Translations under genes and position numbers: made by a program
The notes under the pieces: model-generated
Told to the model about the DNA's origin: nothing
Databases searched by the model: none
Seen by the model: the letters and a program-made list of their open reading frames with translations, nothing else
In this document: one piece after another, positions 6,457-14,062 of the stretch
How positions within the stretch are numbered: position 1 is the stretch's first letter
How the letters are laid out: the number at the start of each line of letters is the position of its first letter
Source: Rhodoferax sp.
GTDB lineage: Bacteria > Pseudomonadota > Gammaproteobacteria > Burkholderiales > Burkholderiaceae_C
Length of the DNA: 14,749 nucleotides
Direction of reading: 5' to 3'
Assembly (NCBI GenBank): GCA_030683195.1
Contig: JAUXQA010000072.1
Location: 1-14,749 of the forward strand

Positions 6457-7044
6457 CTAATCACTCAATCTTAAAAAATGTGCTCTGTAGTGCTCAAGCT
6501 CATCGATAGACTCATGCACGTCGGCAAGCGCAGTGTGCCGCTGCTGCTTTTTGAATGATTTATACACTTGGGGACGCCAGCGCTTCGACAGCTCCTTAAG
6601 CGTACTGACATCAATGTTTCGGTAATGGAAGAACGCTTCAAGGCGGGGCATGTATTTCACAAGAAACCGGCGGTCTTGGCCGATGCTGTTGCCACACATT
6701 GGCGACGCATTTTTAGACACATACCGACCCAAGAATTCGATCAACGTCGCTTCGGCCTGCTCCTCGGACACGTCAGACGCCTTAACCTTGGCAATCAGGC
6801 CGCTCTTGCCATGAGTGCCTTTGTTCCACGCATCCATGCCGTCGAGCATCACATCGCTTTGGTGAATCACCAAAACGGGACCCTCTACCCGGCACTCGAG
6901 ATTTGGCCCCGTAACGACAACCGCAATTTCAATGATTCGGTCAGTGGCCGGATACAGACCCGTCATTTCACAATCCAGCCAAACGAGATTTAGGTCAGAT
7001 TTCGCAAGTGAGGGCGGGGCTGCAGGTGTAATTTCAGATTCCAT
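6457..7044 (-). CDS. orn: oligoribonuclease
   Basis: Orn is the DEDDh-type 3'-5' exonuclease that finishes RNA decay by degrading di- to short oligoribonucleotides, including pGpG from cyclic-di-GMP turnover. In many gamma- and betaproteobacteria it is essential. The exonuclease I motif is VWLDCEMTGL, with metal-binding Asp24 and Glu26. The central GNSIGQDRRFL segment and the late HTALADVHESIDEL segment (His and Asp of the DEDDh set) are intact, as is DVSTLKELSKRW. With the ATG at 7044 the protein has 195 residues and a short variable N-terminus before SDLNLVW, as in relatives. An upstream in-frame ATG at 7083 would add 13 residues but overlaps the start codon of the divergent protease gene. 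Neither start has a strong ribosome-binding site. Confidence 0.96.
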   Translation of the reverse strand: MESEITPAAPPSLAKSDLNLVWLDCEMTGLYPATDRIIEIAVVVTGPNLECRVEGPVLVIHQSDVMLDGMDAWNKGTHGKSGLIAKVKASDVSEEQAEATLIEFLGRYVSKNASPMCGNSIGQDRRFLVKYMPRLEAFFHYRNIDVSTLKELSKRWRPQVYKSFKKQQRHTALADVHESIDELEHYRAHFLRLSD

Positions 7045-7081
7045 AAATGCAATTGTCACCGATGGCCTAAACTCGACATTC

Positions 7082-8359
7082 ATGACTCAAACGACGCCAA
7101 ACTTTTCTATTTCTCTGGCACTCACTATTATTTTTGTGTTGGCCTTGCTTGCAGGCTTCACCATGCGACTTTGGCTCAGTACGAGGCAAATTCGACACGT
7201 TGCGAAGTTTCGTACTAGCGTTCCCACGGCATTTTCCAAGAACATTGCACTGAGTGCCCATCAAAAAGCAGCCGATTACACCATCGCCAAGATGTGTTTT
7301 GGTTTAGTGGAGTTGGCCGTGGGTACTGCAATGGTCTTATGTTGGACGCTTCTTGGAGGCCTTTCTGCTCTGAACCAAGGACTCATCAGCCTGCTCGGCT
7401 TCGGCATTGTCCAGCAAGCCGCATTGCTAACCGTATTTGTCGTCATCGCTAGTTTGATTGATATCCCATTTACGATCTACCAAACCTTTGTGATTGAAGA
7501 CCGTTTTGGTTTTAACAAAGTGACGTTGAAGCTGTGGCTGACAGACCTGATCAAATCCGGTCTGGTCAGTGCTTCCATTGGTGTTCCGCTGATTTCCTCA
7601 ATAGTGTGGATGATGGGTGCAACAGGGGAATGGTGGTGGCTCTGGACTTGGGGTGTCTGGATGGGTTTTAATTTGATTCTGATGTTGGTCTACCCCACAT
7701 GGATCGCCCCGCTTTTCAACAAGTTCAAGCCTTTGGAAAATCAGGAATTGGGCCTGCAAGTGACTGCACTCATGCAGCGCTGCGGCTTCGCTGCCCAAGG
7801 ACTATTTGTAATGGATGGCTCCAAACGCAGCTCTCATGCAAACGCTTACTTCACAGGTTTCGGTGCATCCAAGCGCGTCGTGTTCTATGACACGCTACTT
7901 TCCAAACTGACCACCAACGAGGTTAAGGCAGTGCTTGCACATGAACTTGGCCACTTTAAACACAAGCACATTGTTAAAAGGATGGCCTCGCTGTTTGTGG
8001 CCAGCCTTCTGGGTTTTGCCTTGTTGGGCTATTTGAAGACTCAAGTTTGGTTTTATACCGGGCTTGGTGTGCAGCCCAACTTGAACGCAGCCAATGATGC
8101 GTTGGCATTAATTTTGTTTTTGTTAGTTTTACCAATGTTTGGTTTTTTTATCACACCCCTTGCAGCGCGCCTTTCCCGTCAAAATGAATTTGAAGCAGAT
8201 GCTTATGCTGTGAGTCATACCAATGGTGCAGATTTGGCATCAGCACTGCTGAAAATGTATGAAGACAATGCGTCAACCTTAACTCCAGACCCGTTTTATG
8301 CCAGGTTCCACTATTCTCACCCGCCAGCGTCCGAGCGCTTGGCTCGAATCAGTGTCTAA
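7082..8359 (+). CDS. M48 family membrane metallopeptidase (Ste24/CAAX prenyl protease 1-like)
   Basis: A 425-residue multi-pass membrane zinc protease. The catalytic motif HELGH is at 287-291 and the third zinc ligand is probably Glu369 in NEFEAD, with the partner Asp at 373. The FVIEDRFGFNKVT stretch (136-148) is characteristic of the Ste24 N-terminal peptidase domain. Hydrophobic segments occur near 8-30, 73-95, 105-130, 160-180, 185-205, 300-320 and 340-362. In yeast the family trims prenylated a-factor. Bacterial members have no known prenylated substrate and are usually assumed to take part in membrane protein quality control, which is inference. The ATG at 7082 overlaps, on the opposite strand, the alternative orn start within one CATG. 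The frame is open further upstream, but that part is antisense to orn. It is 21 bases from the next gene, probably one operon. Confidence 0.93.
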   Translation: MTQTTPNFSISLALTIIFVLALLAGFTMRLWLSTRQIRHVAKFRTSVPTAFSKNIALSAHQKAADYTIAKMCFGLVELAVGTAMVLCWTLLGGLSALNQGLISLLGFGIVQQAALLTVFVVIASLIDIPFTIYQTFVIEDRFGFNKVTLKLWLTDLIKSGLVSASIGVPLISSIVWMMGATGEWWWLWTWGVWMGFNLILMLVYPTWIAPLFNKFKPLENQELGLQVTALMQRCGFAAQGLFVMDGSKRSSHANAYFTGFGASKRVVFYDTLLSKLTTNEVKAVLAHELGHFKHKHIVKRMASLFVASLLGFALLGYLKTQVWFYTGLGVQPNLNAANDALALILFLLVLPMFGFFITPLAARLSRQNEFEADAYAVSHTNGADLASALLKMYEDNASTLTPDPFYARFHYSHPPASERLARISV

Positions 8360-8380
8360 CCATTCAATAGGGACCAATAC

Positions 8381-8716
8381 ATGACTTCTAACTTAAAACC
8401 AAAGAACTGGACTGATCTCCCCAGGCGAGCTTTAAACGCAACAGAAATAGTTGCGCATCTCTCCAAGCTTCAAGGCTGGTCTCTGGCTGGCGACGGCAAA
8501 GATATAGCCATAGAAAAGACATTCACATTCGCCAACTATTACGAGACGATCTCCTTTGTAAACGCCGTGGCTTTTGTAGCACATGTGCAGGACCATCACC
8601 CCGCACTTTCGGTTCGCTTCAACAGCTGCGCAGTGGCGTTCAATACGCACGACGTCGGCGGGTTGTCGGACACTGATTTTGAATGTGCCGGGCGTGTAGA
8701 CGCTCTTCTTTCCTGA
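8381..8716 (+). CDS. pterin-4a-carbinolamine dehydratase
   Basis: A 111-residue protein of the PCD/DCoH family, which dehydrates 4a-hydroxytetrahydrobiopterin so that the reduced pterin cofactor of aromatic amino-acid hydroxylases can be recycled. The signature is complete: HVQDHHPALSV (His72, His73, Pro74) and FNTHDVGGLSDTDF with His90 and Asp91, matching the catalytic histidines of the family. Length is typical. ATAGGGACC seven bases before the ATG is a fair ribosome-binding site. It sits between the M48 protease and rsgA with short gaps, so it is probably cotranscribed. No phenylalanine hydroxylase gene is in the window, so the partner enzyme is unknown and a moonlighting role cannot be excluded. 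Confidence 0.92.
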   Translation: MTSNLKPKNWTDLPRRALNATEIVAHLSKLQGWSLAGDGKDIAIEKTFTFANYYETISFVNAVAFVAHVQDHHPALSVRFNSCAVAFNTHDVGGLSDTDFECAGRVDALLS

Positions 8717-8741
8717 TGACTGCGTTTGAGGCCACACGTTA

Positions 8742-9662
8742 ATGCAAAGAGCTAACTTGAACAAGGGTCTGATCGTAGCCAATTATGGACGCCACTTTTT
8801 GGTAGAAACCCCCGAAGGAAGGAGGCTCATCTGCCATTCACGTGGCAAGAAGAGTCAGGGCTTGGTCGGAGATCGAGTTCTGTGGCAGGCGACTGGTGAT
8901 GAAGGAACAATTGAAAAAATTGATGAACGCAGCAATGTTTTTTATCGCCAGGACGAAGTTCGAACAAAATCTTTTGCAACCAATTTGGATCACATACTGA
9001 TACTGATTGCGGCAGAACCCGAGTTTTCCAGTAGTCAACTTTCACGGGCCTTGATCGCAGCGGAGGCTGAACACATTACACCAATTATTGCCCTAAACAA
9101 GAGCGATTTGGCTGGTCCATTTACACGCGCCTGGGAATGGCTAAAGCCGTATCGACAGATGCATTACGGTGTATTGCCGCTTTCACTCAAAGCGTGTCCT
9201 GAAGCGGATAGGACTACGCTGCTTAAGCTGTTGAGCGGCAAGACAACGCTGGTATTAGGCCCGTCCGGGGCAGGCAAGAGCACGTTGATCAACTTGCTCG
9301 CGCCTGGCGCTCTAGCACTGACAGGAGAAATCTCACAAGCGCTGAACTCGGGAAAACATACAACGACCAGCACGACCTGGTATTGGGTGGATGAGGCGAA
9401 AACCACAGCATTGATTGATTCGCCGGGATTTCAGGAGTTTGGTTTGAATCATATTGATCCCGCTCAGCTGGCTGCCTACATGCCAGACCTCAAACCGTTT
9501 GTCTCCAAATGTAAATTTTACAACTGCAGTCACCTGCACGAGCCGGGTTGTGGCGTTATGGCAGCAATAAAACCAGATGGCAGCCCAGATGGAATCAGCG
9601 CCAATCGCTATAAAATATATAGCGACCTTTATGCTGAATTGAGTCAAACAAAAAGGTACTAA
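8742..9662 (+). CDS. rsgA: small ribosomal subunit biogenesis GTPase RsgA
   Basis: RsgA is a circularly permuted GTPase that binds the late 30S subunit and helps mature the decoding centre. The permuted order is visible in this 306-residue protein: an OB-fold N-terminus (about 1-70), then G4 NKSD (119-122), G1/Walker A GPSGAGKS (173-180), G2 around HTTT (206-209) and G3 DSPG (226-229). The C-terminal zinc site is Cys257, Cys262, His264 and Cys270 in CKFYNCSHLHEPGC. All residues needed for activity are present. The start is 25 bases after the dehydratase stop, with only a weak ribosome-binding site. The gene ends a plus-strand cluster and faces the CobD-family gene. The 118 bases between them hold no convincing terminator. 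Confidence 0.97.
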   Translation: MQRANLNKGLIVANYGRHFLVETPEGRRLICHSRGKKSQGLVGDRVLWQATGDEGTIEKIDERSNVFYRQDEVRTKSFATNLDHILILIAAEPEFSSSQLSRALIAAEAEHITPIIALNKSDLAGPFTRAWEWLKPYRQMHYGVLPLSLKACPEADRTTLLKLLSGKTTLVLGPSGAGKSTLINLLAPGALALTGEISQALNSGKHTTTSTTWYWVDEAKTTALIDSPGFQEFGLNHIDPAQLAAYMPDLKPFVSKCKFYNCSHLHEPGCGVMAAIKPDGSPDGISANRYKIYSDLYAELSQTKRY

Positions 9663-9780
9663 GGAACATACCGGAGAGTCGTTTTTTTGGTTGTTGACTC
9701 GCCATGCTGTGTCGATCAATGCAAGAAATATCTGTTGATTGACTTCTAGTTCCGCATAGTCAGTCGCTGTGAAGCACTTG

Positions 9781-10767
9781 CTACCCGAGCAAACGAGCCA
9801 ATGTCAAAAGCGCCAATAACACCATCCACATAACCACGGTGCGCCACACCAAACCAACAATAACCGCTAAATGAGCAAGCGTCGGCTGCTGTGCTATCTC
9901 TGAATCAACCTGAGTCTGTGAAGTGTGCAACGACAGGTATCCATTATTTACGCCCTGAGCATCAGATGCACTTGGTGGACTTTCTAATCTAATATTCACT
10001 GCGCCGGCAGTTGCTGCCAAAATGATTCCGTCATTGTCGTCAAAACCAGCTGAACTGTAATTCCTCCAGCCATCAATGGCATCTTCAAAGCTGCCAACAA
10101 CTGCAAAACTTATGGCTGTGATACGGGCAGGAATCCAATCTATAAAAGCCCAAGACGACTTGGCAATTTCTTGAAGAGAATCACTGACGGGTTGGTGATG
10201 GGCCGTACTTTTGTGATGCCAATATCGTATAACAAATTCACCCAATCGATAAAGCACGGCACCTGCTGGACCGAAGCCGAGCACAGCGAGTACCGAGAAC
10301 CAAGTCAAAACACCAAATACATGACGATGTGCAGAAAGGACCGAGTACTCAATCACATGGCGAACAATTTCTCCCCGGGGCAAGGTGCTCGCATCGATCC
10401 GTTGCCACTCTGCCAACAATTCACGGGCCCGGTTTTCATCTCTGTCTGCCAGAGCATCTCGAATTTGGGTGAAATGAAAGCTGAATTGCCTGAAACCCAA
10501 TGTGACGTATAAAACTGCAACACTCCACACAACAGCAACGGGCCAGCCCAAAAAAACATCCAACATCCAATAGATGAGCCATGAAGCTATAGTTGGTCCA
10601 CCCACTGCGAAACCCCAAGCCAACCACCCATGAAGGGCCTTGCCGGCATCAAAGCATCGGCTACTCCATCGCACCCAAACCCGTAACGCAGCGTGAACTG
10701 AGTTAGTGCTTTTCAACGGGCGCGCCTGCTCAAGCAACAGAGCGAAGAGCACAGAGAAGAAACTCAT
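9781..10767 (-). CDS. CobD/CbiB-family membrane protein
   Basis: A 328-residue integral membrane protein matching the CobD/CbiB family in layout: N-terminal hydrophobic start with LLLEQARPL, helices near 45-65 and 75-95, a polar region with FHFTQIRDAL and the ARELLAEWQRID stretch, then helices around 150-175 and 305-325. True CbiB/CobD attaches aminopropanol to adenosylcobyric acid to give cobinamide. Here no cobalamin gene is nearby, the gene follows the Nudix hydrolase by 25 bases, and the sequence could equally be in the AmpE-like branch of this fold. The family call is confident; a role in B12 synthesis is not. Starts at ATG 10767. Confidence 0.8.
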   Translation of the reverse strand: MSFFSVLFALLLEQARPLKSTNSVHAALRVWVRWSSRCFDAGKALHGWLAWGFAVGGPTIASWLIYWMLDVFLGWPVAVVWSVAVLYVTLGFRQFSFHFTQIRDALADRDENRARELLAEWQRIDASTLPRGEIVRHVIEYSVLSAHRHVFGVLTWFSVLAVLGFGPAGAVLYRLGEFVIRYWHHKSTAHHQPVSDSLQEIAKSSWAFIDWIPARITAISFAVVGSFEDAIDGWRNYSSAGFDDNDGIILAATAGAVNIRLESPPSASDAQGVNNGYLSLHTSQTQVDSEIAQQPTLAHLAVIVGLVWRTVVMWMVLLALLTLARLLG

Positions 10768-10792
10768 GAAATGATCATAAAGGCAGAAACTA

Positions 10793-11491
10793 TCAACTTA
10801 GCAACATCCGATAAAAGTTACGCAAAATTCCAGCAGTAGCGCCCCAAATAAATCGCTGCGTGAGTTGATCCTCATAGGGCATGGACAGCCATTCGCGCTT
10901 TTCGCCATCCCACTCCACAATATGCCGACGATGATTCGCCGGATTCATCAAAAAGTCCAAGGGCACCTCAAAGGTGTCGGCCACCTCAAACGGGTTTCTT
11001 GTTAAAGTAAAACCAGTCTCGACCAACCCAACAACTGGCGTAATGACGAAGCCAGATCCTGTCGAGTAATGGGGCAACTCACCAAGAACATGAATGTATT
11101 TAGCGTGCAGACCCACCTCTTCGTAGGCTTCACGCAACGCGGTAACTGTAGTGTCAAGGTCGTCCCCATCCGCCTTTCCACCTGGAAACGCAATTTGGCC
11201 AGAGTGGTTTGAGAGATGCAGTGTTCGCTCAGTCAACAAAACAGTTGGCCTGTCACGCATCACAATGGGAATTAGCACAGACGCCGGGGTAAGAGCCTTG
11301 TCTGAAAAACGCTTTTCAGCGACTAATTCTGGATGCCACACTGGCGGCTGGGCAAAACGCTGCTTCAGTGCCGAAGGTTGCAACAGATCGGCATGGATTG
11401 CGGGAAGGTGGTTATCCACACCAACGATCGGCACTTTACGGGGATCAAAATACGGTAACGGCCGCTGAGGAATGACGAGTTTATTTGCCAT
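10793..11491 (-). CDS. Nudix hydrolase, probable CoA pyrophosphatase (NudL/YeaB type)
   Basis: A 232-residue Nudix enzyme. The core has VLLTERTLHLSNHSGQ followed by FPGG (102-105) and the metal-binding helix REAYEEVGL (120-128). The LLT-x-R then FPGG spacing is typical of the UPF0035/CoA-pyrophosphatase subgroup, which cleaves coenzyme A and oxidised CoA to phosphopantetheine and adenosine 3',5'-bisphosphate. A 65-residue N-terminal extension and a C-terminal WGATAGILRNF segment fit that subgroup. The start is ATG 11491; a TTG codon directly before it is unlikely to be used. The start lies 13 bases after the end of the terminator that follows rplS, so there is no room for a separate promoter after the terminator. 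Expression must come from read-through or from a promoter within the terminator or rplS. The next gene (CobD family) follows in the same operon. Confidence 0.9.
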   Translation of the reverse strand: MANKLVIPQRPLPYFDPRKVPIVGVDNHLPAIHADLLQPSALKQRFAQPPVWHPELVAEKRFSDKALTPASVLIPIVMRDRPTVLLTERTLHLSNHSGQIAFPGGKADGDDLDTTVTALREAYEEVGLHAKYIHVLGELPHYSTGSGFVITPVVGLVETGFTLTRNPFEVADTFEVPLDFLMNPANHRRHIVEWDGEKREWLSMPYEDQLTQRFIWGATAGILRNFYRMLLS

Positions 11492-11504
11492 CAAAGGTCA
11501 CGCT

Positions 11505-11545
11505 AAAAAAAAACCGCCACAAGCATGCGCTGGGCGGTTTTTTTT
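11505..11545. terminator. Rho-independent terminator after rplS
   Basis: An inverted repeat of AAAAACCGCC (ending 11517) and GGCGGTTTTT (from 11534) has a 16-base spacer. A-rich and T-rich flanks on both sides give a run of nine Us on the minus strand and eight on the plus strand. It ends the rpsP-rimM-trmD-rplS transcript 12 bases after the rplS stop. Confidence 0.85.
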
Positions 11546-11556
11546 CACGGGAGGCG

Positions 11557-11943
11557 TTACGCGTTGGCAACAGCGACCGTAGTTTTGCGAGCTGGCAGTT
11601 TTTCTTTGATACGTGCCGACTTGCCACTGCGTTCACGCAAATAGTACAGCTTGGCACGGCGCACATCGCCACGGCGCTTAACTTCAATGCCGGCAATCAG
11701 CGGGCTGTACAACTGGAAAGTTCGTTCAACGCCCTCTCCACTGGAGATTTTTCTCACAATGAAGCTGCTATTTAGACCGCGGTTGCGCTTGGCAATCACA
11801 ACACCCTCGTAGGCCTGAACCCGCTTACGGGTGCCCTCGACGACATTCACGCTCACGACCACTGTGTCGCCAGGAGCAAATACCGGGATAACTTTACCCA
11901 AACGAGCGATTTCTTCTTGCTCAAGAATTTGAATCAGATTCAT
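11557..11943 (-). CDS. rplS: 50S ribosomal protein L19
   Basis: L19 sits at the 30S-50S interface. The 128-residue protein starts MNLIQILEQEEIARLG and carries the conserved PGDTVVV and EGTRKRVQAYEGVVIA stretches, RNRGLNSSFIVRKIS, GVERTFQLYSP, and RRGDVRRAKLYYLRERSGKSARI. The Ala/Lys-rich tail is slightly longer than in E. coli (115 residues). The start ATG 11943 has GAGAAAA upstream; an in-frame ATG 45 bases further upstream would add an unrelated N-terminus and is not used here. It is the last gene of the rpsP operon, separated from trmD by 129 bases. Confidence 0.98.
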   Translation of the reverse strand: MNLIQILEQEEIARLGKVIPVFAPGDTVVVSVNVVEGTRKRVQAYEGVVIAKRNRGLNSSFIVRKISSGEGVERTFQLYSPLIAGIEVKRRGDVRRAKLYYLRERSGKSARIKEKLPARKTTVAVANA

Positions 11944-12072
11944 AATTTTCTCATTAGATCTTTGGTGCACCTGTGTCGGAATTAACACAAAATATTTCTG
12001 TATTGCTACAGACCGGCCGCCTAGAGGATCTGGTTAGCCTTCTATTGTAACCCGAGTTGGAGCACGAAGCGG

Positions 12073-12819
12073 CTAGGGCAAGTTAGAAAGAAACACCTCG
12101 TCGACTGCACTCAATCGGCCCTCGACGCGCGCCTTCTCGATCAGATCTGGCCTCTCCCTTATTGTGAGAGCCAAACTCTGTTCGCGACGCCAAGACTTAA
12201 TCTGAACATGATTGCCGGACAACAAAACTTGAGGTGCAAAGTGACCTTCCCATATTAGCGGCCGGGTGTAATGCGGACAATCCAGAAGACCATCCAACGA
12301 CGGATTGAAACTATCCTGACTGTGGCTTTGAGCGGTATTGAGAACACCCGGCTGAAGCCGGGCCACAGCGTCCAGCAACGCCATAGCGGCAATTTCGCCA
12401 CCGGAGAGCACAAAGTCACCGAGACTAATTTGCTCAGTCACATACTGGTCAATAAAACGTTGGTCCAGGCCCTCGTAGCGACCACAGACCAAAATTGCTC
12501 CTTCACTGTCGGCCAAACGCGCAATCGTTGCGTGATTCAATGTTTTCCCGACGGGCGAAAACAATATAACCGGCACATCTTCAGCTCGCTGCAACTTGAT
12601 GCTCTCTACACATCTCGACAAGGGCTCGATTGTCATCACCATGCCTGGACCGCCACCGAAAGGCCGGTCGTCAACTCGCCGGTAATTGCCAGCAGCAAAA
12701 TCTCTCAGATCAGACAATCTGACGTCTACGAGACCAGAATCAAACGCTCGTCTGGTGACACCAGTTGTCAGCAGGGGCTCGAACAAATTGGGGAATAGAG
12801 TAATGATGTCGAATCGCAT
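12073..12819 (-). CDS. trmD: tRNA (guanine-N1)-methyltransferase
   Basis: TrmD methylates N1 of G37 next to the anticodon in a subset of tRNAs to prevent +1 frameshifting, using SAM bound in a SPOUT-class trefoil knot. The 248-residue protein shows MRFDIITLFP, FGGGPGM (54-60), CGRYEG (112-117) and the knot loop SLGDFVLSGGE (132-142). Arg154 and catalytic Asp169 fall at the same numbers as in E. coli, and CPHYTRP (181-187) follows. It is intact. The start could be GTG 12822 or ATG 12819; ATG gives the usual MRFDI start. The rimM stop is ten bases upstream of that ATG. Confidence 0.98.
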   Translation of the reverse strand: MRFDIITLFPNLFEPLLTTGVTRRAFDSGLVDVRLSDLRDFAAGNYRRVDDRPFGGGPGMVMTIEPLSRCVESIKLQRAEDVPVILFSPVGKTLNHATIARLADSEGAILVCGRYEGLDQRFIDQYVTEQISLGDFVLSGGEIAAMALLDAVARLQPGVLNTAQSHSQDSFNPSLDGLLDCPHYTRPLIWEGHFAPQVLLSGNHVQIKSWRREQSLALTIRERPDLIEKARVEGRLSAVDEVFLSNLP

Positions 12820-12829
12820 CACACCAAGC

Positions 12830-13393
12830 TCAAAAATCAGGCTGCCAGTCTACCGAAATGCATTTTTTAGACAAGTCAACATCGTCAATGTACACCGATA
12901 CAAACGGGATCATTCGCTCGCAAGGCTTCCTATCTTGCTGGTACTGAATCACCAGCACTGTCTGCGCTCCAGTTGATAGCAGCTCTTTGACTTGCCCTAA
13001 AACAACACTCTCTCTGTTAACAACATCCAACCCAATCAAGTCCACCCAGTAATATTCATTTGCCCCAGGGGACGGGAAAGTAGATCGCGATACAAATACC
13101 CTCGACCCCCTCAAACCTTCAGCGGCGCTACGGTCGCCAACGTCTTTGATGGATGCTACAACGAGACCAGAGTGCGTCTTGGCTTCGGCAATTTTGACTT
13201 TTACGACGCCTGAGAAGAGCTTTGCGCCCTTTTCAGGGGGCAACAAAAACCAAGACTTGGAAGAAAAAAGCGCTCCTGAATCAGCGCTGTAGGGCATTAC
13301 CTTGAACCAGCCCTTTACACCCCAAGCGTCGGAGATCCGCCCCACCTCAACGGCATCCGCTGGGAGTTCGGATACCTCAAGGCTGGACGACAT
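12830..13393 (-). CDS. rimM: 16S rRNA processing factor RimM
   Basis: RimM binds S19 in the 30S head and helps mature the 16S 3' domain. The 187-residue protein has the N-terminal barrel starting VEVGRISDAWGVKGW (16-30) and a C-terminal PRC-barrel domain from about 112 (EYYWVDLIGLDVV), ending in the MIPFV and VDWQPDF stretches typical of the family. ATG 13393 is preferred because TGAG lies about nine bases upstream. An in-frame GTG at 13405, overlapping the rpsP stop codon, has no ribosome-binding site. It is coupled tightly to rpsP and trmD. Confidence 0.96.
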   Translation of the reverse strand: MSSSLEVSELPADAVEVGRISDAWGVKGWFKVMPYSADSGALFSSKSWFLLPPEKGAKLFSGVVKVKIAEAKTHSGLVVASIKDVGDRSAAEGLRGSRVFVSRSTFPSPGANEYYWVDLIGLDVVNRESVVLGQVKELLSTGAQTVLVIQYQQDRKPCERMIPFVSVYIDDVDLSKKCISVDWQPDF

Positions 13394-13401
13394 CAACAAA
13401 C

Positions 13402-13653
13402 TCACGCGGCTTTTTTAGCCGCTTGATTTATCAGACGTTCGACTGTAGGAGAAGCTTGGGCACCAACGCCCCTCCAGTAAGTCAAGCGATCTTGGGCGAT
13501 ACGGATGCTCTCTTCAGTTGCAGTCGCAATCGGGTTGTAAAAGCCAATTCGCTCGATGAACCGGCCATCGCGACGTGTACGCTTGTCAGCAACAACAATA
13601 TTGAAAAACGGACGCGATTTTGCACCGCCTCGCGCGAGTCGAATGACTACCAT
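13402..13653 (-). CDS. rpsP: 30S ribosomal protein S16
   Basis: S16 is an early-binding protein of the 30S subunit. The 83-residue protein has the typical start MVVIRLARGGAKSRPF and the segments IVVADKRTRRDGRFIERIGFYNP, RLTYWRGVGAQ and SPTVERL, with a Lys/Ala tail. The ribosome-binding site AAAGGAT lies eight bases before the ATG, the best in this operon. First gene of the rpsP-rimM-trmD-rplS operon. Confidence 0.98.
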   Translation of the reverse strand: MVVIRLARGGAKSRPFFNIVVADKRTRRDGRFIERIGFYNPIATATEESIRIAQDRLTYWRGVGAQASPTVERLINQAAKKAA

Positions 13654-13797
13654 AATTTATCCTTTGGGGTGGCGGTTTTAAAATCCGCCATGTAATTTGA
13701 AGCATCAAATCCAATGCTTGAGACACGCGACATGACCACCCGGTCAGCGACACATTGGACAGCCTCCGATTATAACGTTTCTATTCTTGCAGCCATC
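13654..13797 (-). promoter_or_regulatory. promoter and leader of the rpsP operon
   Basis: On the minus strand a perfect TATAAT lies at 13774-13769. Candidates for -35 (TGATGG at 18 bases, GATGGC at 17) are poor. The predicted start near 13762 gives a leader of about 110 bases. Just before the ribosome-binding site the leader carries an inverted repeat, TGGCGG/CCGCCA (13670-13675 and 13685-13690), with A/T pairs extending inwards around one mismatch. It could control translation of S16 or stabilise the message. Confidence 0.5.
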
Positions 13798-14062
13798 ATC
13801 TCGTACAGCACAGTGTGACGCTTCAGTCTCAGCCAGAATTGACTCTCGCGTGGTGGTCGATGAAACACCGCACCTTCAAAATTAAAATTTCCCTTGCGCC
13901 CAGCTCATCGAGTCCAGCAAATGCATGTCTGCAAGTCGGCTTCAGCAGGATCCCAACGATGGAAATAATATTTTTTATTTTGGTTAATTGCAGTTTGCTC
14001 AATTTTTACAAATCGGCGGCCGCGGGTTTGCCGACCTTTTTCGGCTGGTTTCTCAAAGCCTT
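13798..14062. other. gene-poor region upstream of the TM2-like gene
   Basis: No supported gene lies here. The only sizeable open frame on the plus strand (13815-14066) has no recognisable domain, no ribosome-binding site and mixed composition, so it is treated as chance. From about 13960 to 14010 the sequence is strongly A/T-rich, which could hold a promoter, but no convincing -35/-10 pair is seen. A short stem TCGGC/GCCGA (14013-14017 and 14030-14034) followed by CCTTTTT is a weak terminator-like element on the plus strand. Confidence 0.4.

Noticed and set aside
6263..6932. Longer N-termini for the helicase (TTG 6263) and the M48 protease (start at 6932)
   Set aside because: The helicase extension has a rare start and no ribosome-binding site; the protease extension is antisense to orn and precedes a normal membrane N-terminus.
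9663..9780. Possible terminator GAGTC/GACTC between rsgA and the CobD-family gene
   Set aside because: The stem is short, with a T-run in the loop and not after the stem.
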